The notes under the pieces: model-generated | Told to the model about the DNA's origin: nothing | Databases searched by the model: none | Seen by the model: the letters and a program-made list of their open reading frames with translations, nothing else | Assembly (NCBI RefSeq): GCF_010093595.1 | Contig: NW_022985441.1 | Location: 1,667,838-1,731,837 of the forward strand | Reading direction: 5' to 3' | Source of the DNA: Mytilinidion resinicola | Taxonomy: Eukaryota > Ascomycota > Dothideomycetes > Mytilinidiales > Mytilinidiaceae | Length of the DNA stretch: 64,000 nucleotides | Translations under genes and position numbers: made by a program | In this document: one piece after another, positions 20,888 through 31,744 of the stretch | Layout: every line of letters starts with the position of its first letter | Position numbering within the stretch: position 1 is the stretch's first letter

Positions 20888-22361
20888 TTACCACTCCCCA
20901 TACTTACTCCCCTCTGGCCTCTTGAATCTCACCTCCAACCCCTCCCAACTCTCTGCATTATAGTCCTCCTGCACCTTCCTGCACTTCTTCAGGCCCCATT
21001 CCGTCACGCCCACCATCAAGCAGCTCTCAAACATAAACGCCATGCTGCCCTCACCCACTTTTGCTGGTTTCAGCTCGGCATTCGACGCTTTCTTGTGCGT
21101 AGCGGCATCGGGTCCGTGTGCGCTCATTACGTTGTGCAGACTCGCGCCGGCGGGCTGAAAGCCGCCGCCTGTTTTGGCGTCGTATTGGCCGTGGATGAGG
21201 CCCATGAATTCGGACATGGTGTTTCTGGGATAGATATTAGCTGTGGATTCTGGGTCCAAGTTTGGAGAGGACTTAACGCACCTGTGATACCATGGTGGTC
21301 GGAAGGTGTCTTCTGCTACCAACCATCGTGGGGGAAAGATCACGAAGTCTGCTACAGCGGTGCCGGGGTGGTCTGACTGCGCGGTGAGAACTGTGAAGAT
21401 GGATGGGTCGGGGTGGTCGTAGGATATGCTGCCGATGGTGTTGAAGCGGCCTAGGTCGTACTTGTAGGGGTAATAAAGCCCGTGCCAGGCTACCACGTCA
21501 AAGGGCGTATGTGATTGCTTTGCGCTGAAGAGGCGTCCGGCAAATTTAGAGAGAACGTGCCATGTCGTGCTTGTGTCTTCGTCGAAATCAGCGACGGGAG
21601 CTTGGAAATCGCGGGCGTTGGCGAGACAGTTAGAGCCGATGGGACCGAGTTCGGGGAGCTGGAAGTGGCCTTGGTAGAGCTCGAGGATATAGCCTCGGAC
21701 TGGCCCTGAGGGGAGCATGACTCTGTATCTGATGCCGCGTGGTATCACGCATATTTCATTTGGCCGGACAAGAAGCCTGCCAAGCTCAGTCTGAATGTCT
21801 AGGACGCCGTGCTGGGGAACGACGAGGAAGTCGCCGTCTGCGGAGTAGAACGCTTCATGTGGATCCATATCTTTTCCAGCGGCAAAGATGAAGATGCCGA
21901 TGCCAGTCTTCATCGTTGGGTCTCCAGCTCCAGCTACGAGATGCAGAGAGTGGACCCAGTCGACAGTCTCGTTCATATCGAAGGGATCCCATCGCAGCTG
22001 GTTGGGAATGTGGTGGATCTTCTCGTGTGGCTTGTTCTCCGGGTTCGTATTATATGTAGCAGATTCTCGAGCTTCGTATGGCGCATGGGCAGAGGAAGGT
22101 AGCACTCGATATAACCAAGACTGCTGGTTCTCGTGCCGCGGAGCTGTAAAGGCGGTCCCCGACAGCTTCTCAGCGTATAGGCCATACGGGGGCTTCTGAG
22201 GGGAGTTGGCGCCGATGGGTAGAGCTCCGTCTATAGCTTCAGACCTGCACGCGATCAGTAACGCGAACGGATTCAAGGCTCGGCTTGGCATACTCATGGT
22301 AGGAGTTGAAGCCATTCAGGTATCGATATTTTTCTTTGAGGGCGAACTGGGTGGAAGGCAT
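20888..22361 (-). CDS. hmgA: Homogentisate 1,2-dioxygenase
   Basis: Opens the ring of homogentisate to 4-maleylacetoacetate with Fe(II) and O2, the central step of tyrosine, phenylalanine and phenylacetate catabolism. Three exons: 22294-22361, 21282-22244 and 20888-21224, giving 455 residues, the normal family size. The start [18 protein letters not shown] matches the family N-terminus, and [20 protein letters not shown] and [11 protein letters not shown] follow. The iron ligands His/Glu/His are present in [13 protein letters not shown] and MSAHGPD. The first intron is 49 nt and the second 57 nt. The second intron lies between the ligand His and Glu codons, is a multiple of three and has no stop. 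Divergent from fahA across 477 bp, which suggests co-regulation. Confidence 0.96.
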
Positions 22362-22838
22362 CGTGCTCGTCGCTGTAGTCCGGGTTGAAGAACTGGGTCA
22401 AGTTCCTTTCAGTGAGGGGGATGTGGTGCTTAGCACGCTTGCGGGAAAAAGAGATGTGCTTAAAAAGGCCAGCTAGCGGCTTCCGAGGATGCAGGGCAGT
22501 GTGAGGGTCGTCGTAGGCAGAGAGAGGCGCGGATGCAAGCCGTGTGGCCATGATGGAGTTGTGGGCAGCTGTAGCACACGCTGGACGGCTACTGGCGGAC
22601 GCTGGGGGAGGCAGGTGGAGAAGAAGCTGGAGTTGAGCAGGCCGGATGGCGACGGAATGCTTCCGCCCGCGATCTTCGCAGGCATCTCCACACCCAGACC
22701 CACTCGCTCACCTCCGCTGCCAGCCGCTAGTCGCCGGCCGAAACCTTCGTGCAAGGTAAAGAATTGCATAGCTCGTTCCATGTCTATTTACGAATCTAGT
22801 GACCTTGGTCTCCGTCTTCATCTACCATTCTGCCCATC
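22362..22838. promoter_or_regulatory. Bidirectional promoter region hmgA/fahA
   Basis: 477 bp between the two start codons. Divergent genes of one pathway imply shared control by pathway inducers; this is inference. It contains out-of-frame upstream ORFs on both strands that overlap the two start codons (22551-22294 on minus, 22489-22890 on plus). These matter only if transcription starts far upstream. Confidence 0.6.
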
Positions 22839-24177
22839 ATGTCTTCCCACTCCTGGTTCGATATACCAAGAGGCTCCCACTTCTCTCTAGCCAACATCCC
22901 CTTTGGCATCATATCCATTCCTTCGTCGACACCACATGTTGCAACTGCCATCGGAGATTACGCCTTAGACTTAGCCATCTTCGCCGCAAACAACGGCTTC
23001 TCCGCTATATCTACGATTCAGCCTCATCAAGCTGTCTTCTCGGAGCCTACCTTAAATGCTTTTGCTGCGTTAGGCCGGCCAATCCACTCCGTGGTTCGCA
23101 AATACATACAGAGCGTCTTTGCCAAAGACACTCCCTACCCAGAGGTCCTCAAGACCAATTCGCGCCTCCAGAAGCAAGCCATATTTCCCCTGAAAGAAGT
23201 ACAGACACATCTGCCCTTCACGATCGGAGACTACACCGACTTCTACGCTGGTCTGAATCATGCGTACAACGTAGGCGTGCTGTTTCGCGGGCCTGCAAAT
23301 GCCCTGCAGCCGAACTACAAACACCTCCCCGTCGGGTACCATGGCCGTGCTTCTTCGGTAGTCGTGTCAGGGACGCCGATTCGTCGACCAAATGGCCAGA
23401 TCTTGGAGAACCCTGCTGCTGAGCACAAGGTACCCGTTCTCTCACCTTGCAAAAAGCTAGACATCGAGTTGGAGCTTGGAGCTTTTGTCTGCAGAGCAAA
23501 CCGAATGGGAGAGCCTATCCCAATCGGAGAAGCGGAGGAAAGCCTCTTTGGTGTTGTCTTGATGAATGATTGGTCGGCTAGAGATGTCCAAGCATGGGAG
23601 TACGTCCCACTGGGACCCTTCAATGCAAAAAACTTTGGGACTTCAATCAGTGCGTGGGTCGTATTAGCTGACGCATTGGAACCGTTCTTAGTAAAAGGCT
23701 TAGAGAATGATACCCAGGTTCTGCCATATCTCCAAGAGAAGAAGGCAGAGAACGTGTACGATATCAAGCTACAGGTTGATCTCAAAAGTAGGTACTGACG
23801 GCGTAACGAATTGGCAGTATTGACCATATACAGCATCATCCGGCCAATCGAGCACTGTTTGCAGGACAAGCTCACGAAACCTTCTGTGGTCATTTCCTCA
23901 AATGCTCACGCACCACTCCATTACCGGCTGTCCACTTGAAGTTGGAGACCTTTTGGGCTCGGGAACCATAAGTGGATTGGAGCCGTCGGAGCGAGGAAGT
24001 CTGCTAGAGCAAACCGAAAACGGAAAGGTCTCCATCAAGCTTTCGGGGGAAGAAGAGCGGAAGTTCCTCGAGGATGGAGATGAGGTAACCATCACTGGAG
24101 TCTGTAGGTTTGACGATGATGCCCTAGTTGGTTTTGGGGACTGTGTAGGCAGGATCGAGCCAGCCTTGAAGTTGTAG
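22839..24177 (+). CDS. fahA: Fumarylacetoacetase (fumarylacetoacetate hydrolase)
   Basis: Last enzyme of tyrosine/homogentisate breakdown; it splits fumarylacetoacetate into fumarate and acetoacetate. Two exons, 22839-23787 and 23834-24177, give 430 residues. Catalytic and metal sites of the family are all visible: DYTDFYAGLNHAYNVG (metal Asp and catalytic His), ELELGAFV (two metal Glu), NDWSARDVQAWEYVPLGPF (Asp) and NAKNFGTSIS (Lys and Thr). The C-terminal half continues with LTHHSITGCPLEVGDLLGSG and TISGLEP. The 46-nt intron is in a standard place. It forms a divergent pair with hmgA. The 3' end faces the kinase gene with only 25 bp between the stop codons, so the transcripts must overlap. 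Confidence 0.96.
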
Positions 24178-24202
24178 ACATCTGCGCAATCCAGCATTCT
24201 TG

Positions 24203-26629
24203 TCAACCGCTGTTAACCTTTTCAAAATTTCCGCCAAGTCGATGGCAGTCGCAAGGGCTCCAGAGGTATTCTTTCCCTTTGCTCTCTCTGAAAATGTCCT
24301 CGTCCAATTTGAAAAGGTTATGCATAACCTCATGCGCATCAGTCCTATCTTCCCGCGGAAGGCGTATCATTGGCGCGATGACGCCTTTGAAGACGTCGTT
24401 AAGGTTGACTTGTTGCTCAAACCATAGGGCGATCCTTTCTGTCACTCGACTGTATATAAGTATACCTCGGGCTGCTGCTGAGCTGTTGCTTTGGCGTCGG
24501 CCTTGTGGTGGTGCTAATAGGAAATCTTGAAACTCATGAATGGACTTTCTCAAGCTGAACTTATGTCCAATTATCGTCCCCATCTCCGAAAAGACACACC
24601 CTAGGGAGAATATATCGGCACCTCGGCCATGCTTGCTCAATGTGCCGTCATCTTGTAGGTAGTCAAGCATTTCAGGCGCAGCATACATGGCTGACGTTCG
24701 CGCGGGGTTCTCTGTAGAAGTGGTATGGCCGATCTTGAAACGTGACGAGGAGCTGAAATCCGTGAAAAAGATCTGTGGGCCTCGATGAACGATATTAGAT
24801 GGCTTGATGTCCTGGTGCCGCACTCCTTGGTCATGCATGTATGCTAATGCGGAGGTCAAGCACGGAAACCAGTCCATCAGCCATCGAATCTCCATTTCTG
24901 TTGGCTCTCGAGCTCCAAGCTCGTCCATGAATGTCTGAAGGTCACCGTCTCCAACCGGCGACATGAGCAGGCAATAGAACTGCTTGGTGCCGTATGTATG
25001 GTCTTCGTATGAGCCTAGAATCTGAACGATATGTGGATGGCACAAGTCTTCAAGGACTCTCGCTTCTTCCTGGATGATCTGTAGACGTCTTTTTCGTTGA
25101 CGATAGGGAAGCTGAACCCGCTTTCGAACGAAGGTCTTATAGTTCGGCCTACGCACTTCCTCAACTATGCCGAGGGACCCATGGCCGAGGCAGCCGGACA
25201 CGATCAGAGAGTCTTGAGAGGATCGATCAAGGATTGTGTGGCCTACGTCGAGACCGCATTCAGCTGCGATATCCTTGCGGTCCGTCACCAAAGCTTTGAA
25301 TTCGTGAGGTTCAAGGATCAGGCTCTCGGCATCGCTATCAGTGGCGGAGCTTTGGCCGGCTTCGTCGACAGAGGAGCCGTCCTTCGCTTCATCGGTGAGG
25401 TCTTTAGCCGTTTCGGAGACGACTTCGCAGACACCAATGAGATCACCATCAGCGTCAAACACGTCGCCGTTCAGTGTCATCGTCATCCGTCTTGCATAAG
25501 ACCACCAGGCCCCCTCATCATCTTCCACAGCCTTTCCTACTATTCTTCCAAAAGCATCCTTGACCAAGCCTGTCTCATCAATTGAGACCTTTTTGCGGAT
25601 GAAGAAATTCTTGACATATTCGTTAGAGAGACCATCTGTCGGCTCGCGGAGAGCAGGACCAGTTAAAGCGCTGTTGGGCGGAGGCATGATAGACTTCGGA
25701 ATCTGCTTGTGGGAAAAATTTCCCCAGGTCCTTGCTTTTTGAAGAAAATCCTCAATATCACTGTCATCGTTAAGTGCATGGGACTTGAAAGAGCCATTCG
25801 CACTGATGTATTCCGGGATATGAGCTGTTGTAGATTGAGTGGGAAACCCAGCAATGATCGAGGATGCTTGTGCTGATTGTGAATCCGGTAGGCTTGAGAC
25901 GTCAGAAGCCATTGATATGCGTCTACTAGAGGGCCCGAGCGAGCTTGTAGATAGGTCACCGTCATACACGCTTTCTTGTGAACTCTGTTGATTCCGTTGC
26001 TCCTCCTTTAAAGCGTTCAATTCCGGAAGAATAAGGCGCCGAATTGCTTCCTCGACGGTGTCGAGCAAGCGGGGGTTATTGGTAGGCGATGGCAAGGCCG
26101 GCGTAGAGGCTTCCGAGTGCAACCTTTGGAAGGGATGGGATTCATCAGAATGTTGCTGTTCGCTCAACCATGGCATGGGGTGTATATTGTAGTTAGCCTG
26201 AAGATTACTCCTAACCCTTGGGATGTACTCTGCATCGCTTTCTCTTTCGTCGTGAGATTTTACTTGCTCGATGGGCAGTTGGGTGGTCCGCTGAGGCGGT
26301 GAAGAGACGGGGCCGTTGATGATAGGAACGTCGCTGTCGCTGTCGGTGTCTAATCTGTCGTATTCAAGATCCTCGGCGGGAACGGGCGGGAAGTCTCTCT
26401 CAAATTCAGATATCAAGTCGATAGGTATGATCTTCGATGGCCCCCAAGAAGGCGGATCTGCGCCGTTCCCTCCTTCCGTTTTTTCTGAATGTTCTCTTCT
26501 CGACTTGGGTGAAATGCTCGTTCCGTTGGGATACTCCGTGTATACTTTAGGCACATATTGAACTCGGTCTATGACCTCCATCGTGGGCGTATTGCCGCCG
26601 GAAATTCCGGCTAGGAGACCAACAGGCAC
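24203..26629 (-). CDS. Large protein kinase with atypical DFS motif and repeat-bearing N-terminus
   Basis: A single 808-codon exon. The first ~300 residues are low-complexity and acidic/serine-rich. The middle contains a stretch (DETGLVKDAFGRIVGKAVED and FDADGDLIGVCEVV) resembling the short D-x-x-G-x-V repeats of fungal DUF3659-type proteins; this is a tentative assignment. The kinase domain covers about residues 480-790: glycine loop LGHGSLGIVEEV, probable beta3 lysine in FVRKRVQL, HPHIVQILGSY, catalytic loop HQDIKPSN, then TDFSSSS where DFG is expected, AAPEML and DIFSLGCVFSEM. The catalytic Asp, Asn and metal Asp are retained, so activity is possible. It lies between fahA and a CYP504 gene; whether it belongs to that pathway is unknown. 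Confidence 0.85.
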   Translation of the reverse strand: MPVGLLAGISGGNTPTMEVIDRVQYVPKVYTEYPNGTSISPKSRREHSEKTEGGNGADPPSWGPSKIIPIDLISEFERDFPPVPAEDLEYDRLDTDSDSDVPIINGPVSSPPQRTTQLPIEQVKSHDERESDAEYIPRVRSNLQANYNIHPMPWLSEQQHSDESHPFQRLHSEASTPALPSPTNNPRLLDTVEEAIRRLILPELNALKEEQRNQQSSQESVYDGDLSTSSLGPSSRRISMASDVSSLPDSQSAQASSIIAGFPTQSTTAHIPEYISANGSFKSHALNDDSDIEDFLQKARTWGNFSHKQIPKSIMPPPNSALTGPALREPTDGLSNEYVKNFFIRKKVSIDETGLVKDAFGRIVGKAVEDDEGAWWSYARRMTMTLNGDVFDADGDLIGVCEVVSETAKDLTDEAKDGSSVDEAGQSSATDSDAESLILEPHEFKALVTDRKDIAAECGLDVGHTILDRSSQDSLIVSGCLGHGSLGIVEEVRRPNYKTFVRKRVQLPYRQRKRRLQIIQEEARVLEDLCHPHIVQILGSYEDHTYGTKQFYCLLMSPVGDGDLQTFMDELGAREPTEMEIRWLMDWFPCLTSALAYMHDQGVRHQDIKPSNIVHRGPQIFFTDFSSSSRFKIGHTTSTENPARTSAMYAAPEMLDYLQDDGTLSKHGRGADIFSLGCVFSEMGTIIGHKFSLRKSIHEFQDFLLAPPQGRRQSNSSAAARGILIYSRVTERIALWFEQQVNLNDVFKGVIAPMIRLPREDRTDAHEVMHNLFKLDEDIFRESKGKEYLWSPCDCHRLGGNFEKVNSG

Positions 26630-27782
26630 AAACGGCGAACGGGTCCTTCGCCCAGGATGTCTGCTCTAGTGGGGGTGAAGTACAAGGTCAATTGGAGCAG
26701 CTAGAGTTACATGCTATCCTTCGATGACTGAAGGCGGTACGAGAGCTTCGAACAACCTTGAGAGCAGAAAGCGCACGATGAAGTATGATGAAAAAAGAGC
26801 GAGAAGGCTGAAGAAAGAGTGACAGTCGAGAGTTGACCGCCAGCTGGCTGAAGGCTGAGCCTGCAGGCATGATTCTAAGCCACAACACCACGTCGCGGCC
26901 TCGCTTCCATCTACACCTGCTCCCGCTTCCCACGATTGTTTACGAAGCTATTGTCAAACTTTTCAGGGAGTGTAGAGTGAGCTTTTCGGGTTAGACTGCG
27001 TCTTGCTATTCGAATGAAGTCAAGCGCAAACGCCTCAACTAGCTTTTGAATAGACGGCCGAGAATCGAGTAATCCCGTAAGCGTGGCATCGAGGGATACT
27101 AGGTACTTATGACTAGCATTGTTCTTGATACCAGCTGCTCTCTACAAGGAAATTTCGTTGATGTTAACCCATTGGTGTTCCCTTGCACATGGTTGTCCTG
27201 GTGATGCTTCGAGGACACTCGAGATTGGATAATTTTCCAGACGAAGAAACGTCTTCATCTCGGGCAACCGGCGAATCTGGATTCACTCAAACAATCTGAC
27301 AACATCAATGTGCGGAACAACTGCGACCCCAGACGAAAAACGGAGCCGCTAGAAAACTGGTTGTAGATCTGCGGGGGTAGCGCGCGGTGAAGATTCCGCA
27401 GTGGAGTGAAAGGAATGCGGAGAGCCTCGACAAAGCGGAGAAGCGCATACCACGCGGAACACGGCCGTGATGTCTGCACGTCAGACTAGTCACCAGAGGG
27501 CTACCAGCTACAGCACAGCTCTGCTACTGCGGAGTAGGTTCCTGTTAGAGCTGTAGCGGAACAGCGTAGCCACTTAGATATTTGATGCAAGTCTTTAGCA
27601 TTTCCCGGCTTTCTATCATCTTCTTGTACAATATGTTCTTGTTTTCTACAAGTACAGCATCGAATACTGTTCGCTACTTCTTCCACATTCGATACCTCGC
27701 TTGTCTGGGAGCAACATCATAGGCTTCGGCTCACACTCTCTGTCTTCTTCTCTTACCATCTCCTAAGCTAAGCTTCCTTGCG
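26630..27782. other. Intergenic between divergent kinase and CYP504 genes
   Basis: 1.15 kb without a recognised gene. It must hold both promoters. ORFs in it are short and unsupported. Confidence 0.5.
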
Positions 27783-29462
27783 ATGGCCCTTCAAGTCATT
27801 GCCTTGACTGCCATTGCAGCTGTCTATCTGGTGGTTCGATACTTCAACCGTACGGATATCCCAAAGATCGACGGACTCCCTGAGATACCCGGGGTACCAA
27901 TATTTGGAAACCTGCTCCAGCTCGGAAGCAGCCATGCTAAAGTAGCTCAAGGTTGGGTAAAGCAGTATGGACCAGTCTTTCAAGTTCGGATGGGCAATCG
28001 TGTACGTGTTGTATGCCTTCAAAGCTCAGCTTACTCCCTTTCTCATCTGAACACAGAGAATCGTCTTCGCGAATACGTTTGAGTCGGTAAAACATATCTG
28101 GATCACGAATCAATCGGCTCTGATATCACGACCCACCCTGCACACCTTCCACAAGATAGTGTCGAGCAGTCAAGGATACACTATCGGCACATCTCCCTGG
28201 GATGAATCGTGCAAGCAGAGGCGGAAGGCCGCAGCCACAGCTCTCAACCGCCCTGCCGTGCAATCCTACATGCCAATCATCGACCTCGAGTCCAACGTCA
28301 GCATCAAAGAACTGCTCGAAGACAGCAAATACGGCCAAATAGACGTCGATCCAATCCCATACTTCCAGCGCTACGCCCTCAACACCTCCCTATCACTCAA
28401 CTATGGCATTCGTATCGACGGCGACAAAGACGACGAACTCCTACGAGAAATCTGCGATGTAGAGCGCGCAGTGTCGAACTTTAGAAGCACGAGCAATAAC
28501 TGGCAAGACTACATCCCCCTTCTAAGGCTATGGCCCAGCCGCAACAACGAGGCAGCTGAGTACCGCGTCCGCCGCGACGTCTACCTCACCAAGCTCCTCG
28601 ACATGCTGAAATCGCAAGTCGCCAATGGAACAGACAAACCCTGCATCACCGGCAATGTCCTCAAAGACCCCGAAGCCAAACTTAACGAAGGTGCGCCTAG
28701 TCACTCCCACCCCCTTTTCCTAGCATCACCCACTCCTCCGCTCAAACTAACGTACCCACCTCAGCCGAAATAAAGTCAATCTGCCTGACCATGGTCTCCG
28801 CCGGCCTCGACACCGTCCCGGGGAATCTCATCATGCTCATCGCCCTCCTCTCCTCCCCCTCGTACGCCCACATCCAACGCACCGCCTACACTGCCATCCG
28901 CACCGCCTACCCCTCCACCTCCGCCTGGCACGCCTGCCTCGCCGAAGAAAAAATCCCCTACATCTCCGCCCTCGTCAAAGAAACCCTCCGCTACTGGACC
29001 GTCATCCCCATCTGCCTGCCGCGCGTCTCCGTCAAGCCCATCGTCTACAACACCACCACCATCCCCGCCGGCACGACCTTCTACATGAACGCCTACGCCG
29101 CCGACTACGACGCCACCCACTTCAAAGACCCCGAGACGTTCCTCCCGGAGCGCTATCTCGACGTCGGCGAGGGCGGCACGCCGCACTACGGCTACGGCGC
29201 GGGCAGCCGAATGTGCGCGGGAAGTCATCTCGCGAACCGCGAGTTGTATGTGGCGTTTGTGCGGCTGATCTCCGCGTTTGAGTTTGTGAGTCCGGCGGAG
29301 GAGAGGGATATGCCGGTGCTGGATTGCCTGCAGGCGAATGCGATTCCAACGAGTTTGACGATGGAGCCGCGGAAGTTCAAGGTCGGGATCCGGGTGAGGG
29401 ATAGGGATGTGTTGGAGCGGTGGATGGGGGAGAGTGAGGAGGCGACGAAGGGGTTGCTGTGA
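27783..29462 (+). CDS. CYP504-family P450, phenylacetate/hydroxyphenylacetate hydroxylase type
   Basis: Three exons, 27783-28001, 28057-28690 and 28765-29462, encode 516 residues. An N-terminal membrane anchor (MALQVIALTAIAAVYLVV) precedes IDGLPEIPGVPIFGN. I-helix SAGLDT, K-helix KETLRYW, a PERY motif and haem loop YGAGSRMCAGSHLANRELY follow. The AGSRMCAGSHLANRE signature is typical of CYP504 enzymes: Aspergillus PhacA hydroxylates phenylacetate at position 2, and PhacB converts 3-hydroxy- and 3,4-dihydroxyphenylacetate at position 6, the former yielding homogentisate. Its place beside hmgA and fahA fits an enzyme feeding homogentisate. I favour a PhacB-like role, but PhacA cannot be excluded from the sequence alone. 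Confidence 0.88.
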
Positions 29463-29915
29463 GGGGACCTTGGGGGGAGTGGGGGAGGGTGCAGTGCCCT
29501 GTCATATAATTTTTACATGCAGGGGGAATAGGGCTACTGTTTGACCGACTGAAGACATGCTAGCTGGGGTACTCCTTACAGTGGTAAGGAGTGAGCAAAA
29601 GTGAAGGCCGACCAGCGAGATATCCGCGTGCCTAAACTGATGAGCTAGCACTGTAATAGCAACCGTGGGCAGCGGAAAGACTTCTAACCTGCTTTACGTA
29701 CACCCTGCTGACGCTGTCTGGGGTGGCCTCGCCAGTCTGCTCGTTGTCTAAAATGCAAGAATTCTCTCATTCGGAATGGTGAAAATATCCTGAGGCTCCT
29801 CACGCAGCGGCAAAAGAGTGTAGAAGATATGTATGACGAGGCATTGTATGAAAGTTTGTGGTTGATATATGGTGCCTCGATACATGGGCCAGAGGTGTGA
29901 ATGAGAATGGTGTCC
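29463..29915. other. Intergenic, convergent gene ends
   Basis: 3' regions of the CYP504 gene and the Cus2-like gene. No gene seen. Confidence 0.5.
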
Positions 29916-31397
29916 CTATTTGAAATCCTCTTCCAGCGAGTCGCCGAACATGGCGAGTCGCCTCTCCTCCTCGACGTCATCACGCTTCTCGATGGTCTTC
30001 TTGAACTTCTCTTCTCCAGTCGCGATGGAAGCTTCTACCACCCGGCCATCGAAGTTCCTACCGTTCATGACCTTGACGCACGCATTTGCCGCTTCGACAG
30101 TGGAAAAGCGGACAGTGACAACTCCCTCCGCCTCTTGATCGAAGAGAGTAACGTTAGCGACAGTTCCGAGGCCCTTGAACTTCTCCTCACACTCCTCCAT
30201 GATATCCTCCTTGATCTCCTGGGCCGCACTCGGATCTGTCGCGAGTTCGTGGAGCGTGAACATGTGCTTTAGGACGACCATCTTGTCGTACTTAGAGGCA
30301 GCCTTTGGGATTGTGGACGGTTCATCATCGTCCCAGTCCGTAAGCTTTCTACGAATTGTTAGACCTTTGAAGCTTAACATAGGGGTTGGGTTACGCACGC
30401 GTTTAACTTTTGCAAGTTGTTGACGATCTTGCGCTTCTCCTTGCCGACCTTGGCCGTACGTTCCTTCTGCTTCTTGTAGGTTGTATCCGCGACGGTGACG
30501 TGGATGATAGCAGGCGGCCCCTTCTGTCCAATGCGAAAGTCGGCGTCGTCAGCCATTTGAATGGCTAGCTGTACGGACTCCGGGCGATGGTATACGACGA
30601 GGGCATCGCCCTTGAAATTGCCGTCCTCATCATTATACAGCTTGACTCGCGCATGTCCAGACTCTGTAGCAACTGCGATGACACCGTAGCGGGAGAATTC
30701 GGTGGCGACCTCCTCTTCAGTCGCATCTAGGGGAAGCGAGGTGATGTATATAGCGCAATTAGGCTTCTCGATGCGCGGCTGCTCGGTCTTCGGAGCCTTC
30801 TTGGGCTTGACACGCTAGAGTTACAAGAAGTGTCAGCTGCTGTGCCAGCGTGTCAAATAGACTGGGGTACTTACACTCTCGTCGTGGTCATCACCCTTCT
30901 TGCGCTTGTGAGAGAGGATCGTCTTCATGCTTTCGTCAATCTCTTGGGCAGACTGGGATTGGCGAACACGCTCTTCATCGACCTCGTTGAGTCCGCCAGA
31001 CGCATAGACAGATTGGAACTGGCGAACACGCTCTTCATCGACCTCGTTGAGTCCGCCAGACGCAGCAGCAGAGGCAGACTGGACATACTGAAAGTCGCCC
31101 TCATCAAGCTGAATTCGAGGACAATCAAGTTAAAGATTAGAATGCCATCCAGAGAGAGTAACGCGCCTCGCGTATCATGGACGCATCATGCCGGTGATGG
31201 CTACACGGGATGCCTTTCTTTTGTGGGGAACGTACCATCGTTTTCTTAGGAATCCAAGTGTAGCCTTCGTTAAGCTCCCAGTCTTGGCCGTCCTCGTCCT
31301 CGAGAAGATGCTTGCCCTCGACTTTGGAGAAGTAGACTCGGACATCGCTTTTGAGTTCATCGTCCGTGGTTGGGAATGGCTTGATTTCGGCAGACAT
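29916..31397 (-). CDS. Cus2/Tat-SF1-like U2 snRNP splicing factor with RRM/UHM domains
   Basis: The family helps fold U2 snRNA and binds SF3b during prespliceosome assembly in the nucleus. Exon 1 encodes MSAEIKPFPTTDDELKSDVR and ELNEGYTWIPKKTM, the N-terminal module of Tat-SF1 relatives. The second part has DEGDFQYVQ and a linker ending in SHKRKKGDDHDES. The third exon holds the first RRM (NCAIYITSLPLDATEEEVAT, ALVVYHRPESVQLAI), with a helical AKVGKEKRKIVNNLQKLNA tail. The last exon carries the second RRM/UHM (VVLKHMFTLHEL, GTVANVTLFDQEAEGVVTVR, then ACVKVMNGRNFDGR). Introns are GT-AG. The linker contains a 60-bp tandem duplication that doubles SGGLNEVDEERVRQ. Confidence 0.88.
30950..31075 (-). 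repeat. 60-bp in-frame tandem duplication in the Cus2-like gene
   Basis: GGCGAACACGCTCTTCATCG and the 24 bases after it occur identically at 30961-31004 and 31021-31064, exactly 60 bp apart. This gives two copies of SGGLNEVDEERVRQ (minus strand), about 20 residues per unit. The near-perfect match suggests a recent event. Confidence 0.9.
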
Positions 31398-31744
31398 GTT
31401 GACAACTATCGATCGATTGGTTGGTTCGGGTGAATGACGTTCTCTAGTGCCGTCCTATGTGGGTGTAAGTGCTTTGCTCTAGTTAATTTATGTTCCGTTC
31501 GGCACGGTTAGCAGGCTAGTTAAATAATAATAGTTGCATACATATCTAGCTAGCCAAGCGCTGTTGTTGTTGTGGACTGAGAGGAGGTCGAAGCTTCAGA
31601 AGATAAAGTTGTTTTCGGCACGGAACAACAGTTCGGCCTCATTTTCCGCCAAGGCGCTAGTATACATGACGAGCTTTGATTAGTCAGATTTACCGTAAAC
31701 AGTCACGTGAGAAGCGTCACCCCTCCACGCGAGGCGCCAAAAAG
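31398..31744. other. Intergenic, no gene seen
   Basis: Upstream of the Cus2-like gene, leading into the dispersed repeat. Nothing is recognised. Confidence 0.5.

Noticed and set aside
22294..22551. 85-codon ORF upstream of and overlapping the hmgA start
   Set aside because: Out of frame with hmgA and without homology; kept only as a possible upstream ORF in the promoter note.
28776..29228. 150-codon antisense ORF within the CYP504 gene
   Set aside because: Gly/Val-rich shadow of the GC-biased third exon; the sense strand carries the P450 motifs.
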